DNA of 64,000 bases from Luteimonas abyssi (GCF_001482195.1 NZ_KQ759763.1:1895321-1959320), one strand, 5' to 3'. Counted from the stretch's first letter, positions 9,295 to 17,447 are shown. A program made the numbers and translations. The notes: generated by a model not told the origin, from the sequence alone.

Positions 9295-10215
9295 ATGCTG
9301 GACGACACCTCGCCTCCACGCCCCTACCGGGGTCGTTTCGCCCCCTCACCGACCGGCCCCCTGCACGCGGGGTCGCTGGTCGCCGCGCTCGGCAGTTGGC
9401 TGATGGCGCACCAGGCCGGCGGCCGCTGGCTGATCCGGATCGAGGATGTGGACCGGACCCGGGAAATCGCCGGCGCGGCCGACGACCAACTCTCCGCGCT
9501 GCACCGGCTCGGCCTGCGATCGGACGGCCCCGTGGTGCGGCAGAGCGCCCGCGATGACCTGTATGCCGCCGCGCTCGAGCGTCTGCTGGCGACCGGCGAC
9601 GCGTTCGTCTGCCATTGCAGTCGCCGCGATCTCGCCGCGCATGGAGGCCTGCATCGCGCCTGCGTCGCCCAGGCGCACCGACCCGATCCCTCGATCCGCC
9701 TGCGCGTGCCGCCCGGTACCCGGGTCGCCTTCGTCGATCGCATCCACGGCCGCATCGAACAGGACCTGCATGCCGAGGTCGGCGATTTCGTCCTGCGCCG
9801 CGCCGACGGATTCTGGGCCTACCAACTGGCGGTGGTGGTGGACGACGCCGACCAGGCGATCACCGATATCGTGCGCGGCACCGATCTCATCGACTCGACA
9901 CCGCGACAGATCCTGCTGCAGCAACGCCTCGGTCTGCCGACGCCGACCTATGCCCACCTGCCGCTGGTCCTCGATGCCGACGGCCGCAAGCTCTCCAAGT
10001 CGCTCGATGCCCTGCCCGTCGCCACCGGCGATCCGTACGACGCCCTCGCCTTCGCATGGGCCGCGCTCGGACAGACCGCGTTCGGGCAAGCCGGGGACCG
10101 GCCGCTGCCCTGGCTGGCCCAGGCGGTCGAACGCTTCGACACCGATCGGATTCCGCGCGCGCCTCGCCCCGCACTCGCCGCATCGCACAACGCCTTCGTC
10201 GCCGATGATGCCTAG
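9295..10215 (+). CDS. gluQRS: Glutamyl-Q tRNA(Asp) synthetase
   Basis: The 306-residue protein is a truncated glutamyl-tRNA synthetase with the class I HIGH-like motif at 17-28 (PSPTGPLHAGSL), KLSKS at 232-236, and zinc ligands Cys106, Cys108 and Cys123. It lacks the anticodon-binding domain of GltX, as expected for GluQRS (about 300 residues against about 470). The enzyme attaches glutamate to queuosine in the wobble position of tRNA-Asp. In many gammaproteobacteria it follows dksA; here it is next to htpX and upstream of phaB. Confidence 0.95.
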   Translation: MLDDTSPPRPYRGRFAPSPTGPLHAGSLVAALGSWLMAHQAGGRWLIRIEDVDRTREIAGAADDQLSALHRLGLRSDGPVVRQSARDDLYAAALERLLATGDAFVCHCSRRDLAAHGGLHRACVAQAHRPDPSIRLRVPPGTRVAFVDRIHGRIEQDLHAEVGDFVLRRADGFWAYQLAVVVDDADQAITDIVRGTDLIDSTPRQILLQQRLGLPTPTYAHLPLVLDADGRKLSKSLDALPVATGDPYDALAFAWAALGQTAFGQAGDRPLPWLAQAVERFDTDRIPRAPRPALAASHNAFVADDA

Positions 10216-10262
10216 AATCCGGGGGCTCCCCATCCCCACGTTTCGCGAAGGAGACGCAACCC

Positions 10263-11003
10263 ATGACATCCAGAGTGACCCTGGTCACCGGCGGCACCGG
10301 CGGCATCGGTACCGCCATCTGCAAGCGCCTGCACGACGCCGGCCACCGTGTCGCCACCAACTACCGCGACGAAGCCCGTGGCCGCGACTGGCAGGCACGG
10401 ATGAAGGCCGACGGTTACGACATCGCGCTGGTCCAGGGCGACGTCGCCTCGGCCGAACAGTGCGACACCATGATCCGCCAGCTCGAGACCGATCTCGGCC
10501 CGGTCGAGATCCTGGTCAACAACGCCGGCATCACCCGCGACACCACCTTCCACAAGATGACCGCCCAGCAGTGGCAGGAGGTCATCGACACCAATCTCAA
10601 CTCGGTCTTCAACGTCACTCGCCAGGTGATCGAGGGCATGCGCGAGCGCAAGTGGGGCCGGATCGTGCAGATCAGCTCGATCAACGGCCAGAAGGGCCAG
10701 TACGGCCAGGCCAACTACGCCGCCGCCAAGGCCGGCATGCACGGCTTCACCATTTCGCTGGCGCAGGAAAACGCCCGCTTCGGCATCACCGTCAACACCG
10801 TGTCGCCGGGTTACATCGGCACCGACATGGTGATGGCCGTGCCGGAGCAGGTGCGCGAGAAGATCATCGCGCAGATTCCGACCGGACGCCTCGGCACGCC
10901 GGAGGAAATCGCCTACGCGGTCGGCTTCTTCCTGTCCGAGGAGGCCGGCTGGATCACCGGCGCCAACCTTTCCGCCAACGGCGGCCAGTACATGGGTTGG
11001 TGA
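10263..11003 (+). CDS. phaB: Acetoacetyl-CoA reductase PhaB (NADPH-type signature)
   Basis: A 246-residue classical short-chain dehydrogenase with TGGTGGIG (9-16), NNAG (87-90) and catalytic Ser139, Tyr152 and Lys156. The sequence after beta-2 reads TNYRDEAR, with no acidic residue at the specificity position, which fits NADPH. PhaB reduces acetoacetyl-CoA to (R)-3-hydroxybutyryl-CoA for polyhydroxybutyrate synthesis. A strong AAGGAG at 10248-10253 lies 9 bp before the ATG. phaR lies downstream, supporting a PHB role over FabG. No phaA or phaC lies in the window. Confidence 0.88.
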   Translation: MTSRVTLVTGGTGGIGTAICKRLHDAGHRVATNYRDEARGRDWQARMKADGYDIALVQGDVASAEQCDTMIRQLETDLGPVEILVNNAGITRDTTFHKMTAQQWQEVIDTNLNSVFNVTRQVIEGMRERKWGRIVQISSINGQKGQYGQANYAAAKAGMHGFTISLAQENARFGITVNTVSPGYIGTDMVMAVPEQVREKIIAQIPTGRLGTPEEIAYAVGFFLSEEAGWITGANLSANGGQYMGW

Positions 11004-11009
11004 GTGTGA

Positions 11010-11041
11010 GTGCGGCGCCGCCTGTTCAGGCGTCGCCGCAC
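11010..11041 (+). terminator. Intercistronic hairpin between phaB and phaR
   Basis: A 13-bp stem with one mismatch (11010-11022 with 11029-11041) and a 6-nt loop starts 6 bp after the phaB stop. No U run follows, so it may be a weak or Rho-assisted terminator, or an mRNA-stabilising element that sets different phaB and phaR levels. Confidence 0.5.
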
Positions 11042-11123
11042 ACTCGATGGCCGATCGGCCAGGTTGCGCGCCTGTGACGGCTGCGCCATGCTGCGTGGCA
11101 ACAACGGTCAGGCCTACGGTCTC

Positions 11124-11615
11124 ATGAGCGACCTCCGCATCATCAAGAAGTACCCGAACCGCCGTCTTTACGACACCGAGATCTCCAGCTACATCACCAT
11201 CGAAGACGTCCGCCAGCTGATCTTGGATGGCGAGACGTTCGAAGTCCGCGACGCCAAGAGCGGCAACGACCTCACCCGCCAGGTGCTGCTCCAGATCATC
11301 TCCGAGCACGAACAGGACGGCCAGCCGATCCTGTCCACCCAGTTGCTCAGCCACATCATCCGTTTCTACGGCGACTCGCTGCAGGGGTTCATGGCGACCT
11401 ACCTGGAGCGCTCGATGGAAAGCTTTCTTGAGCAGCAACAACAGTTCCGCCAGCAGATGGGCGGCATGCTCGGCCAGACGCCCTGGACGATGATGAACAA
11501 GTTGACCGAGCGGAATCTGGAGATGTGGCAGGAATTCCAGAAGAACCTGATCGGCAGCGTCGGGCGCACGCCCGGCCCCCAGGACGGCAAGCCGGGCGAC
11601 AAGCGCGGCCGCTGA
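11124..11615 (+). CDS. phaR: Polyhydroxyalkanoate synthesis repressor PhaR
   Basis: The 163-residue protein begins with the diagnostic PHB/PHA accumulation regulator DNA-binding domain (IIKKYPNRRLYDTEISSYITIEDV, residues about 5-28) and a second PHB_acc-type helical repeat, then a Gln-rich stretch (LEQQQQFRQQMGGML) and a polar tail. PhaR represses phasin and often its own gene when free, and is released by binding nascent PHB granules. The ATG at 11124 gives the canonical MSDLRIIKKY start; an in-frame ATG at 11088 is possible but adds a non-conserved leader. It sits between two reductase genes, each separated from it by a hairpin. Confidence 0.92.
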   Translation: MSDLRIIKKYPNRRLYDTEISSYITIEDVRQLILDGETFEVRDAKSGNDLTRQVLLQIISEHEQDGQPILSTQLLSHIIRFYGDSLQGFMATYLERSMESFLEQQQQFRQQMGGMLGQTPWTMMNKLTERNLEMWQEFQKNLIGSVGRTPGPQDGKPGDKRGR

Positions 11616-11667
11616 GCCCTCGCGGCGCGCGCAGCCTCCGCCGCCGCGCCTGGTCGACCTTTCTCCC

Positions 11668-11691
11668 CACGGCGCCCATCCGGGCGCCGTG
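11668..11691 (+). terminator. Hairpin terminator after phaR
   Basis: A perfect 10-bp stem (11668-11677 with 11682-11691) with a 4-nt loop, followed by a T-rich stretch at 11699-11706. It separates phaR from the second reductase gene and ends 29 bp before that gene's ATG, so that gene probably depends on read-through or on a promoter close to the hairpin. Confidence 0.55.
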
Positions 11692-11720
11692 CCGTGTGTT
11701 CGTTTTCCGGAGCGTTTCCC

Positions 11721-12464
11721 ATGAACAGTCCTCGCATCGCCGTGGTCACCGGCGGACTCGGCGGCCTCGGCACCGCCATCTGTCGCCGGCTCGCCCAGCA
11801 GGGACTGCGGGTGATCGCCGCCGACCTCGATGCACGTCCCGAGGCCATCGCCGCCTTCGACACCGCCGTGGCCGGCCTCGACGTCTCCCATGCGTCGCTC
11901 GATGTCGCCGATGACGCCGCCTGCGCAGCGTTCGTCGCCGGCATCCAGGCACGCCACGGACGTCTGGACGTGCTCGTCAACAATGCCGGCATCACCCGCG
12001 ACGTCACCCTGCGCAAGATGACCCGGGTGCAATGGGACGCGGTGATCGACGTCAACCTGGGCAGCGTGTTCAACCTGTGCCGACCCGCGGTCGAGGGCAT
12101 GGTGGCGCGCGGCTACGGACGCATCGTCAACCTGTCGTCGGTCAACGGCCAGACCGGCCAGTTCGGGCAGACCAACTACTCCGCCGCCAAGGCCGGCATG
12201 CACGGCTTCACGATGGCGCTCGCCCGCGAGGTCGCACGCAAGGGCGTCACCGTCAATACCGTCTCGCCGGGCTATTGCGAAACCGCTCTGGTCGCCGCGA
12301 TGCCGCAGGCGATCCGCGACGGCATCGTCGAGCAGATCCCCGTCGGCCGACTCGGCCAGCCCGACGACATCGCGCGCGCGGTCGCGTTCCTCACGGCCGA
12401 GGATGCCGGTTTCATCACCGGAGCGACCCTGCCGATCAACGGCGGGTTGTTCATGAGCTTCTGA
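11721..12464 (+). CDS. Second acetoacetyl-CoA reductase-like SDR (NADH-type signature)
   Basis: The 247-residue SDR is clearly paralogous to phaB at 10263, sharing NAGITRD, the INGQ/VNGQ-x-GQ segment and the AKAGMHGFT helix. It has TGGLGGLG (10-17) and catalytic Ser140, Tyr153 and Lys157. After beta-2 it reads IAADLDARP, placing Asp35 or Asp37 where an acidic residue normally selects NAD(H). It may therefore be an NADH-dependent acetoacetyl-CoA reductase, or oxidise (R)-3-hydroxybutyryl-CoA during PHB use. A 3-ketoacyl-ACP reductase role is less likely given phaR next door. The ATG at 11721 gives MNSPRIAVVTGG. Confidence 0.8.
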   Translation: MNSPRIAVVTGGLGGLGTAICRRLAQQGLRVIAADLDARPEAIAAFDTAVAGLDVSHASLDVADDAACAAFVAGIQARHGRLDVLVNNAGITRDVTLRKMTRVQWDAVIDVNLGSVFNLCRPAVEGMVARGYGRIVNLSSVNGQTGQFGQTNYSAAKAGMHGFTMALAREVARKGVTVNTVSPGYCETALVAAMPQAIRDGIVEQIPVGRLGQPDDIARAVAFLTAEDAGFITGATLPINGGLFMSF

Positions 12465-12476
12465 CTGGCGCATCCG

Positions 12477-12495
12477 GCGGCCCGGTCCGGGCCGC
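12477..12495 (+). terminator. Terminator-like hairpin after the second phaB paralogue
   Basis: A 7-bp perfect stem (12477-12483 with 12489-12495) with a 5-nt loop, extendable to 9 bp with a very tight loop, lies 13 bp after the stop. It is followed by TTCCCTG, a poor U tract. Confidence 0.4.
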
Positions 12496-12597
12496 TTCCC
12501 TGCTGACGCCATGCGCAGCAGCCCCCAGGTGATTGCTGGGTCGCGCAGCGCCTCCTACATCCGGCCAGGCCCCTCCCGCGAAGATGCTGGCGGCCTG

Positions 12598-12801
12598 CTG
12601 TTGCTGTTGCTGTTGATCTTCGAGCCGTAAAGCGAGCCGAGCATTGCAGGACGGCGGGGCCGAAGAGCTGCCCATGTTTGAGCGCAGCGAGTTTGGGCAG
12701 CGTGCCCCGTCGTCCGAGAAGCGCAGGGCACCGATCGGGCGCAGCCCGATCGGATCGCGTCCGGCGAAAGCGATTTTGCTTACTTTTGTCGCGACAAAAG
12801 T
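12598..12801 (-). repeat. Copy A of a ~200 bp intergenic repeat (inverted relative to copy B)
   Basis: Read on the minus strand from 12801, the element starts with a perfect 20-bp palindrome (12782-12801, centre GTCGCGAC) and continues CGCCGGACGCGA, AACTCGCTGCGCTCAAACAT and GCTCGGCTCGCTTTACGG, ending in three copies of CAACAG (12598-12615 on the plus strand as CTGTTG). The same ordered blocks recur on the plus strand at 12935-13140. Open frames across it (12451-12867, minus) are low-complexity artefacts ending in poly-Gln and are not annotated as genes. Confidence 0.8.
12782..12801. repeat. Perfect 20-bp palindrome at the inner end of copy A
   Basis: The 20 bases are fully self-complementary around GTCGCGAC with flanking AAAA/TTTT arms. 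In copy B the corresponding position holds an 11-bp stem with a 6-nt loop (12935-12962). The palindromic character is therefore conserved although the sequence has drifted, which suggests the structure is part of the element. Confidence 0.75.
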
Positions 12802-12934
12802 GAGTCGCGCTTCAGCGCGAAAGCTGTTGATCCTGCTGTTGCTTCGGCTCCTGCCGATCTCCGTCATGGCGTGCTACGGAAGAAGTGAAAGGCACGAGCA
12901 GGATCAAGAGCGTTTCGCACGCTGCCGCGCGCGA

Positions 12935-13140
12935 GTTCCTTTTTGACGGCCCAAAAAGGAACCAAAAAGTCCCTTCGCCGGACGCGAGCCGGCACGGCTG
13001 CGCCGCACCGGTCCCCTGCGCGCCTCGCCCGACGCGGCACGGCGCCCGAACTCGCTGCGCTCAAACATGGGCGCCTCTTCGGCCGCGTCGGCCTGCGGTG
13101 CTCGGCTCGCTTTACGGCTCGAAGATCAAGATCAAGATCA
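12935..13140 (+). repeat. Copy B of the ~200 bp intergenic repeat
   Basis: It begins with a hairpin (stem 12935-12945 with 12952-12962), then CGCCGGACGCGA, AACTCGCTGCGCTCAAACAT, GCTCGGCTCGCTTTACGG and three tandem AGATCA hexamers (13123-13140). The blocks align with the reverse complement of copy A at 12598-12801 with many substitutions in between, so the copies are old or belong to different subfamilies. A short open frame (12943-13164) over it is judged spurious. Confidence 0.8.
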
Positions 13141-13315
13141 GAGCCAGAGCCGAATCAACAGTGAAAACACCGGCACCGGCACCGGCACTAGCGGACGTAA
13201 AGGTAGGGACTTGCACTGCCGCCAGTCCTACCCGCACAGAAGCCGTGCCGCCATCCATCACCAGCGAGCCACCCTCTCAGAACGCAAGGCCAAACAGCCG
13301 GCCGGCTCCCGGGGC

Positions 13316-14218
13316 CTACATCGCCTCCTCGCAGAACCGCTCCCGATACGCCATCGCCTTCGGCATCAGCGCCTGCAGGTTCTGGATTCGCGTGCCCGGA
13401 TTCGGGTGCGTCGACGAGAACTCCGGCGGTGCCTGGCCGCCCGATGCCTCCCCCATGCGCTCCCACAGCGGAATCGCCTCCTGCGGATCGAAGCAGGCCG
13501 CCGCCGCCAGCATCAGCCCCACTTCGTCGGCCTCCGTCTCGTGCTTGCGCGCGTACGGCAACAGGTAGCCGTACCCCATCGCCGCCATCACCATCTGCTG
13601 CTGTTGCGGATCCATTCCGCTCAGGGCGCCGGCCATCTGTCCCACCTGGCTCAGGCGCTGTTGCGCCATCCGCTGTGCGCCATGGCGCAGCAACGCATGC
13701 GCGATCTCGTGGCCCATCACGACCGCCAGCGCATCCTCGTTCTGCGCCACCGGCACCAGGCCCGTGTACACCGCCATCTTGCCGCCCGGCAGGCAGAACG
13801 CATTGGCCTCCTGCGAGTCGATGACGTTGACCTCCCAGTCGAACGACTCCGAGAACCGCGTCGGCTGCATGCCGTGCTCGCTCGCGAGCGCGGCTTCGAC
13901 ATCGTCCACCTTGGCGATCAGACGGTCGGCGATCCCGCGGATCTCCTGCGCCACCGGCGTGGCGGGATCGACCGGCCGTTCCTGCGACAGGATTTCCTCG
14001 TAGGCCTGCAACCCGAGCGCCTTCTCGTCGTCCACCGACAGGCTGCGGTCGATCAGTACGCGCTGCCCGGTCACCGGGTCGTCGGTCTGGTTCGACACCC
14101 AGTAGTAGATGCCGTAACCGGCGAACAGCAGCAACACCCAGAGCCGCAAGCCAGGCCCGCGCCTGCGCCCACCGCTGGGCGGACCCTGGTCGGGACGAGG
14201 GCTGGGATTCTGGCGCAT
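13316..14218 (-). CDS. Membrane-anchored M48 family metallopeptidase
   Basis: The 300-residue protein has a basic N-terminus, one membrane segment (about 26-40, LWVLLLFAGYGIYYW), and a periplasmic M48 domain with HEIAH (His170, Glu171, His174) and the third-ligand region HETEADEVG (226-234). It resembles the LoiP/YcaL/BepA-like Oma1 branch that handles misfolded outer-membrane proteins, but has no TPR domain like BepA and no lipobox. A Gln-rich patch (MDPQQQQMV) follows the active-site helix. It is transcribed after the FGE-like lipoprotein gene, 101 bp apart, and its stop is 3' of the repeat-bearing interval. Confidence 0.88.
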   Translation of the reverse strand: MRQNPSPRPDQGPPSGGRRRGPGLRLWVLLLFAGYGIYYWVSNQTDDPVTGQRVLIDRSLSVDDEKALGLQAYEEILSQERPVDPATPVAQEIRGIADRLIAKVDDVEAALASEHGMQPTRFSESFDWEVNVIDSQEANAFCLPGGKMAVYTGLVPVAQNEDALAVVMGHEIAHALLRHGAQRMAQQRLSQVGQMAGALSGMDPQQQQMVMAAMGYGYLLPYARKHETEADEVGLMLAAAACFDPQEAIPLWERMGEASGGQAPPEFSSTHPNPGTRIQNLQALMPKAMAYRERFCEEAM

Positions 14219-14319
14219 GGCGGACTCCGTGGCAGGGACGACGCACCGTTTAGCATGTCCCGCGGGAAACCGGGTGATGCCCTTCGCGGGACGATCGGAG
14301 GCCGCGGCGCGGGCCCGGA

Positions 14320-16179
14320 CTACAGGTCGCGCACGACCCGGAAGCCCAGGCGGGCGTTGGTGGTGTCGCGCTGCGCGGCCGCACGCCAGGCCGACCGGGT
14401 CTGGTCGGGCGCGCTGGCCCAGGAGCCGCCGCGAATGGTCAGCGTCCGGCAACCCGGATTGACCCAGGCGCTGGCGTCGGCCGGCGCCCGGCGGTAGTTG
14501 TCGTGCCAGCAATCGGCCACCCATTCGCTCAGGTTGCCGGCGAGATCGTGCAGGCCCCAGCGGTTGGCGGCGAAGCGGCCTACCGGCGCCGGCCCCCAAT
14601 GGCCGTCGCCGTAATCCGGGAAGGCGTTGCTCCAGCGGCGCCCGGCCGGCGACACGTCCTCGCTGCCGGTGAGGTTGCCGGCGCCTTCCGGCGGCCCGCC
14701 CTCCCCCCAGGGGTACGTGGTGTCGCCGCCCGCGCGCAACGCGTATTCGAATTCCGCCTCGCTCGGCAGCCGGTAGCGTTGTCCGCTCTCGTCGGACAGC
14801 CAGTCCGTGTACGCCGCGGCATCCACCGCGCTGACATGCATCACCGGCATGTTGTCGGCGGCTTCGGCACCGAGGTGATCGTGCCGCCAATCGACGCCGC
14901 TGCGGCGCACGAAGTTGCCGCTGCGCTCGTCGTAGACCATCGAAAAGCCACGCCGCGCCGAACGCGTCTCGTACTCGGTGGCGTTGACGAAGCGGCGGTA
15001 CTCGCCGACGGTGACTTCGGTCACCGCCATCGCGAAGCCGCGGTCGAAACGGATGTTGCGCTGAGGGCGCTCGGCGTCGGTCGAGGCCGGCTCGTCGGCC
15101 GGGGCGCCCATGGTGAACGCCCCGTGCGGCACCACGATCATGCGCGGCCCGCGCGCACCGCTGTTCAGCGCATCGGTGAACACCTGACCCGGCCGGAACA
15201 GGCCGTAATGCACGTGCAGGTCGATGCGTTCGCGAAGGTCCGCGGCCATGGGATCGCCGGCCTCGGCGATCCGCAACAGTTCCGCGAGCGCGGCGCGCGC
15301 GGCTTCGATGCCGTCCGGCTCGGACAGCGCCGCCACGCCCTGATCGCGCAGACGCGCGATACGCAACGTCCGTATCCGCTCGATGCGCTCGCGCGCATCC
15401 GGCACGGTCTCGATGTCCGGCCGCAGTTCGGCGGCATGATCGAGCCACTCCCCCGCACTGACGAAATCGCCCTGCCCGGCGGCGTGTTCGGCGCGGCGGA
15501 TCAGGCCGCTCTCGACCGCGGCGAGATTCTGCATCGCACGCGGCTGATCGGGTTCGAGCTCGAGCGCCTCACGCAGGCGCGGCAGCGCACCGTCGCCCGA
15601 CTCGCCCAGCCGGTCGGCCTGGAGATCGGCTTCGGCGGCGCGGTTGAGTTCCCACAGGCGATCCGCGCCGTCGACCCGACGCAGATAGGCCACCACCACG
15701 TCCTCCTCCGGCCAGACCGCGCGCGCCACGGCGGCGACCCGATGGGCCGCCCGCAGCGCGTCGGCATCGTCGCCGCTGTCGGCCACGGCCGCATCGCCGA
15801 GCGCGATCAACCGTGTCTGGGACGCCGCCAGGCCGCGCCGGGCGGCCGCATCGTCCGGATCCCGCTCCAGCAGCGCGAGATACAGCGGGATCGCAGCGTC
15901 CTCGCCGTCGTACAGATGCGCGTCCTGGAGCGCTTCGGCGGCCTGGTCGCGCGCCTCGTCCAGTGCGTCCGGATCCTCCTCCAGCTCGACCCGCGGCCGT
16001 TGCCAGGTCAGGGCCGCCACCTCGGCATCGTCGCCGCTGATGGTCACGCTGCCGGCCGGCCCCTGGGCGGGATCGCCATCCGCATCCGGCGCCTCGCCAT
16101 CGCGTGCGCAGCCGGCCAGGGCCAGCAGCACCATGAAGGACAGCAGGCGCACGACGGAGAGGGCGGAAGGACGACGCAA
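14320..16179 (-). CDS. Formylglycine-generating-enzyme-like (SUMF1) lipoprotein with TPR-like N-terminal half
   Basis: The 619-residue protein starts at a TTG (16179) supported by AGGAG at 16186-16190; an internal ATG would destroy the signal peptide. The lipobox LALAGC places the lipidated Cys at residue 24. Residues about 50-330 are helical and TPR-like (AADLQADRLGES, ALELEPDQPRAMQNLAAVE). Residues about 345-619 are an FGE-sulfatase/SUMF1 fold (MIVVPHGAFTMGA, PVMHVSAVDAAAYTDWLS, RLPSEAEFEYALRAG, GNLSEWVADCWHD, RGGSWAS). A paired-Cys copper site of true FGE is not evident, so it may be a binding or scaffolding variant. It would be anchored in the periplasm. Confidence 0.82.
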   Translation of the reverse strand: MRRPSALSVVRLLSFMVLLALAGCARDGEAPDADGDPAQGPAGSVTISGDDAEVAALTWQRPRVELEEDPDALDEARDQAAEALQDAHLYDGEDAAIPLYLALLERDPDDAAARRGLAASQTRLIALGDAAVADSGDDADALRAAHRVAAVARAVWPEEDVVVAYLRRVDGADRLWELNRAAEADLQADRLGESGDGALPRLREALELEPDQPRAMQNLAAVESGLIRRAEHAAGQGDFVSAGEWLDHAAELRPDIETVPDARERIERIRTLRIARLRDQGVAALSEPDGIEAARAALAELLRIAEAGDPMAADLRERIDLHVHYGLFRPGQVFTDALNSGARGPRMIVVPHGAFTMGAPADEPASTDAERPQRNIRFDRGFAMAVTEVTVGEYRRFVNATEYETRSARRGFSMVYDERSGNFVRRSGVDWRHDHLGAEAADNMPVMHVSAVDAAAYTDWLSDESGQRYRLPSEAEFEYALRAGGDTTYPWGEGGPPEGAGNLTGSEDVSPAGRRWSNAFPDYGDGHWGPAPVGRFAANRWGLHDLAGNLSEWVADCWHDNYRRAPADASAWVNPGCRTLTIRGGSWASAPDQTRSAWRAAAQRDTTNARLGFRVVRDL

Positions 16180-16330
16180 ACGGAACTCCTGCGGCCTGGA
16201 GGGCCGGATGGTTGCGGACGGTACGGGCGCGCCGGGACCGGGTCAATCGGCACGCGGAACCGGTTCCAGTATCGCCGATCCCGGTGAAGGCACCGACGGC
16301 GCCGGCGCCGGGAAGCCCTACACTGTGTCC

Positions 16331-17446
16331 ATGCCCGAGTTCCGCACCCACTGGATCGACGACCCCGGCGTCCTCGCCGCTCGCCTCGCCCACCCGCCGT
16401 CCCGCGTCGGACTGGACACCGAGTTCATCCGCGAGCGGACCTACTGGCCGCAACTCGCACTGGTCCAGCTCGCGATCGACGACGACCTGCTGCTGATCGA
16501 CCCGCTGGTGCCCGGCATGACCGATGCCCTGCGCCCGCTGTTGGCCGACCCCGCGGTGCTCAAGATCATGCACAGCGCCAGCGAGGACCTGATCGCCCTG
16601 AAACACGCCTGCGACACCGTGCCGTCGCCGCTGTTCGACACCCAGGTCGCGGCCGCCATCGGCGGCGTCGCCGCCGGCATCGGTTATCAGAAGCTGGTGC
16701 AGGAGATCACCGGCGAAACCCTCGCCAAGGGCGAGACCCGTTCGGACTGGATGCGCCGACCGTTATCGGAGGCGCAGCTGCGCTACGCCGCCGACGACGT
16801 GCGCCACCTGTTCGCCCTGCACGACGCGCTCGATGCGCGCTTGATGGCGCTGGGCCGGCACACCTGGCTGGCCGAGGATTGCGCGCGCCACGTCGCCCAG
16901 GCGCAATCCGACGAGGGCGAGCGCTGGCCGCACCTGTCGCTGCGTGCGGCGCAGTACCTGGATACGGCCGCGCAACACCGCCTGTTGCGCCTGCTGCGCT
17001 GGCGCGAGCGCTTCGCCCGCGAACGCGACCGCCCGCGCAGCTGGGTGCTCGACAACGAACTCGCCGCATTGCTGGCCCGCGATCCGCCCGCCGACGCCAC
17101 CGCATTGCAGCGCATGCTCGACCGCCATCCCAAGGCACCGCGCAAGCTGGTCGGCCCGCTGCTGGACATCCTGCACACGCCCTTGCCCGACGAGGCCGAG
17201 GCCCCTGCGCCGCGCACCGACGAGGTCGATCGCAAGGCGCTCAAGGCCCTGCAGGACGCGGTGTCGACCCGCAGCGCGGAACTCGGCCTGCCCGATGGCG
17301 TGCTCGCCTCCCGGCGCTGGCTCGAAGCCCTGCTCGAACGTGGCGAGTGGCCCGCGGCACTGGCCGGCTGGCGGCGCACCGAGCTCGAGGCCACCCTGGC
17401 CCCGCTGCTCGCAGACGGCTTGCCCGCCGCCGGCGAGACCGTATAA
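16331..17446 (+). CDS. rnd: Ribonuclease D
   Basis: The 371-residue protein has the DEDD exonuclease motifs: Exo I LDTEF (Asp29, Glu31), Exo II around [10 protein letters not shown] and Exo [12 protein letters not shown], then an HRDC domain (about 205-290) and a second HRDC-like helical domain to the end. RNase D trims tRNA 3' ends. Its gene ends 22 bp before tRNA-Ala, and its TAA stop lies inside the TATAAT box of the tRNA promoter. The ATG at 16331 gives [10 protein letters not shown]. Confidence 0.93.
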   Translation: MPEFRTHWIDDPGVLAARLAHPPSRVGLDTEFIRERTYWPQLALVQLAIDDDLLLIDPLVPGMTDALRPLLADPAVLKIMHSASEDLIALKHACDTVPSPLFDTQVAAAIGGVAAGIGYQKLVQEITGETLAKGETRSDWMRRPLSEAQLRYAADDVRHLFALHDALDARLMALGRHTWLAEDCARHVAQAQSDEGERWPHLSLRAAQYLDTAAQHRLLRLLRWRERFARERDRPRSWVLDNELAALLARDPPADATALQRMLDRHPKAPRKLVGPLLDILHTPLPDEAEAPAPRTDEVDRKALKALQDAVSTRSAELGLPDGVLASRRWLEALLERGEWPAALAGWRRTELEATLAPLLADGLPAAGETV

Positions 17447-17447
17447 T
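17420..17447 (+). promoter_or_regulatory. Sigma-70 promoter of tRNA-Ala overlapping the rnd stop codon
   Basis: A perfect TATAAT at 17442-17447 and TTGCCC at 17420-17425 are separated by 16 bp. The tRNA begins at 17469, about 15 nt after the predicted start point. The rnd stop codon TAA (17444-17446) is embedded in the -10 box. Confidence 0.7.

Larger units (their letters stand above)
12465..13315. other. Gene-free interval carrying the inverted repeat pair
   Basis: Over 851 bp between the second phaB paralogue and the M48 peptidase gene I find no credible gene. The content is a terminator-like hairpin (12477-12495), repeat copy A, a spacer of about 130 bp (12802-12934), copy B, and a microsatellite of three CACCGG units (13168-13185). 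The interval is flanked by convergent genes, so it needs no promoter. Confidence 0.7.

Noticed and set aside
12598-13140. An insertion sequence bounded by the inverted repeats
   Set aside because: The spacer is only about 130 bp, no transposase is present and no target duplication was seen.
12451-13164. Two short open frames over the inverted repeats
   Set aside because: They translate the repeat itself (poly-Gln end, Arg-rich tails) and lack ribosome-binding sites; treated as repeat DNA.
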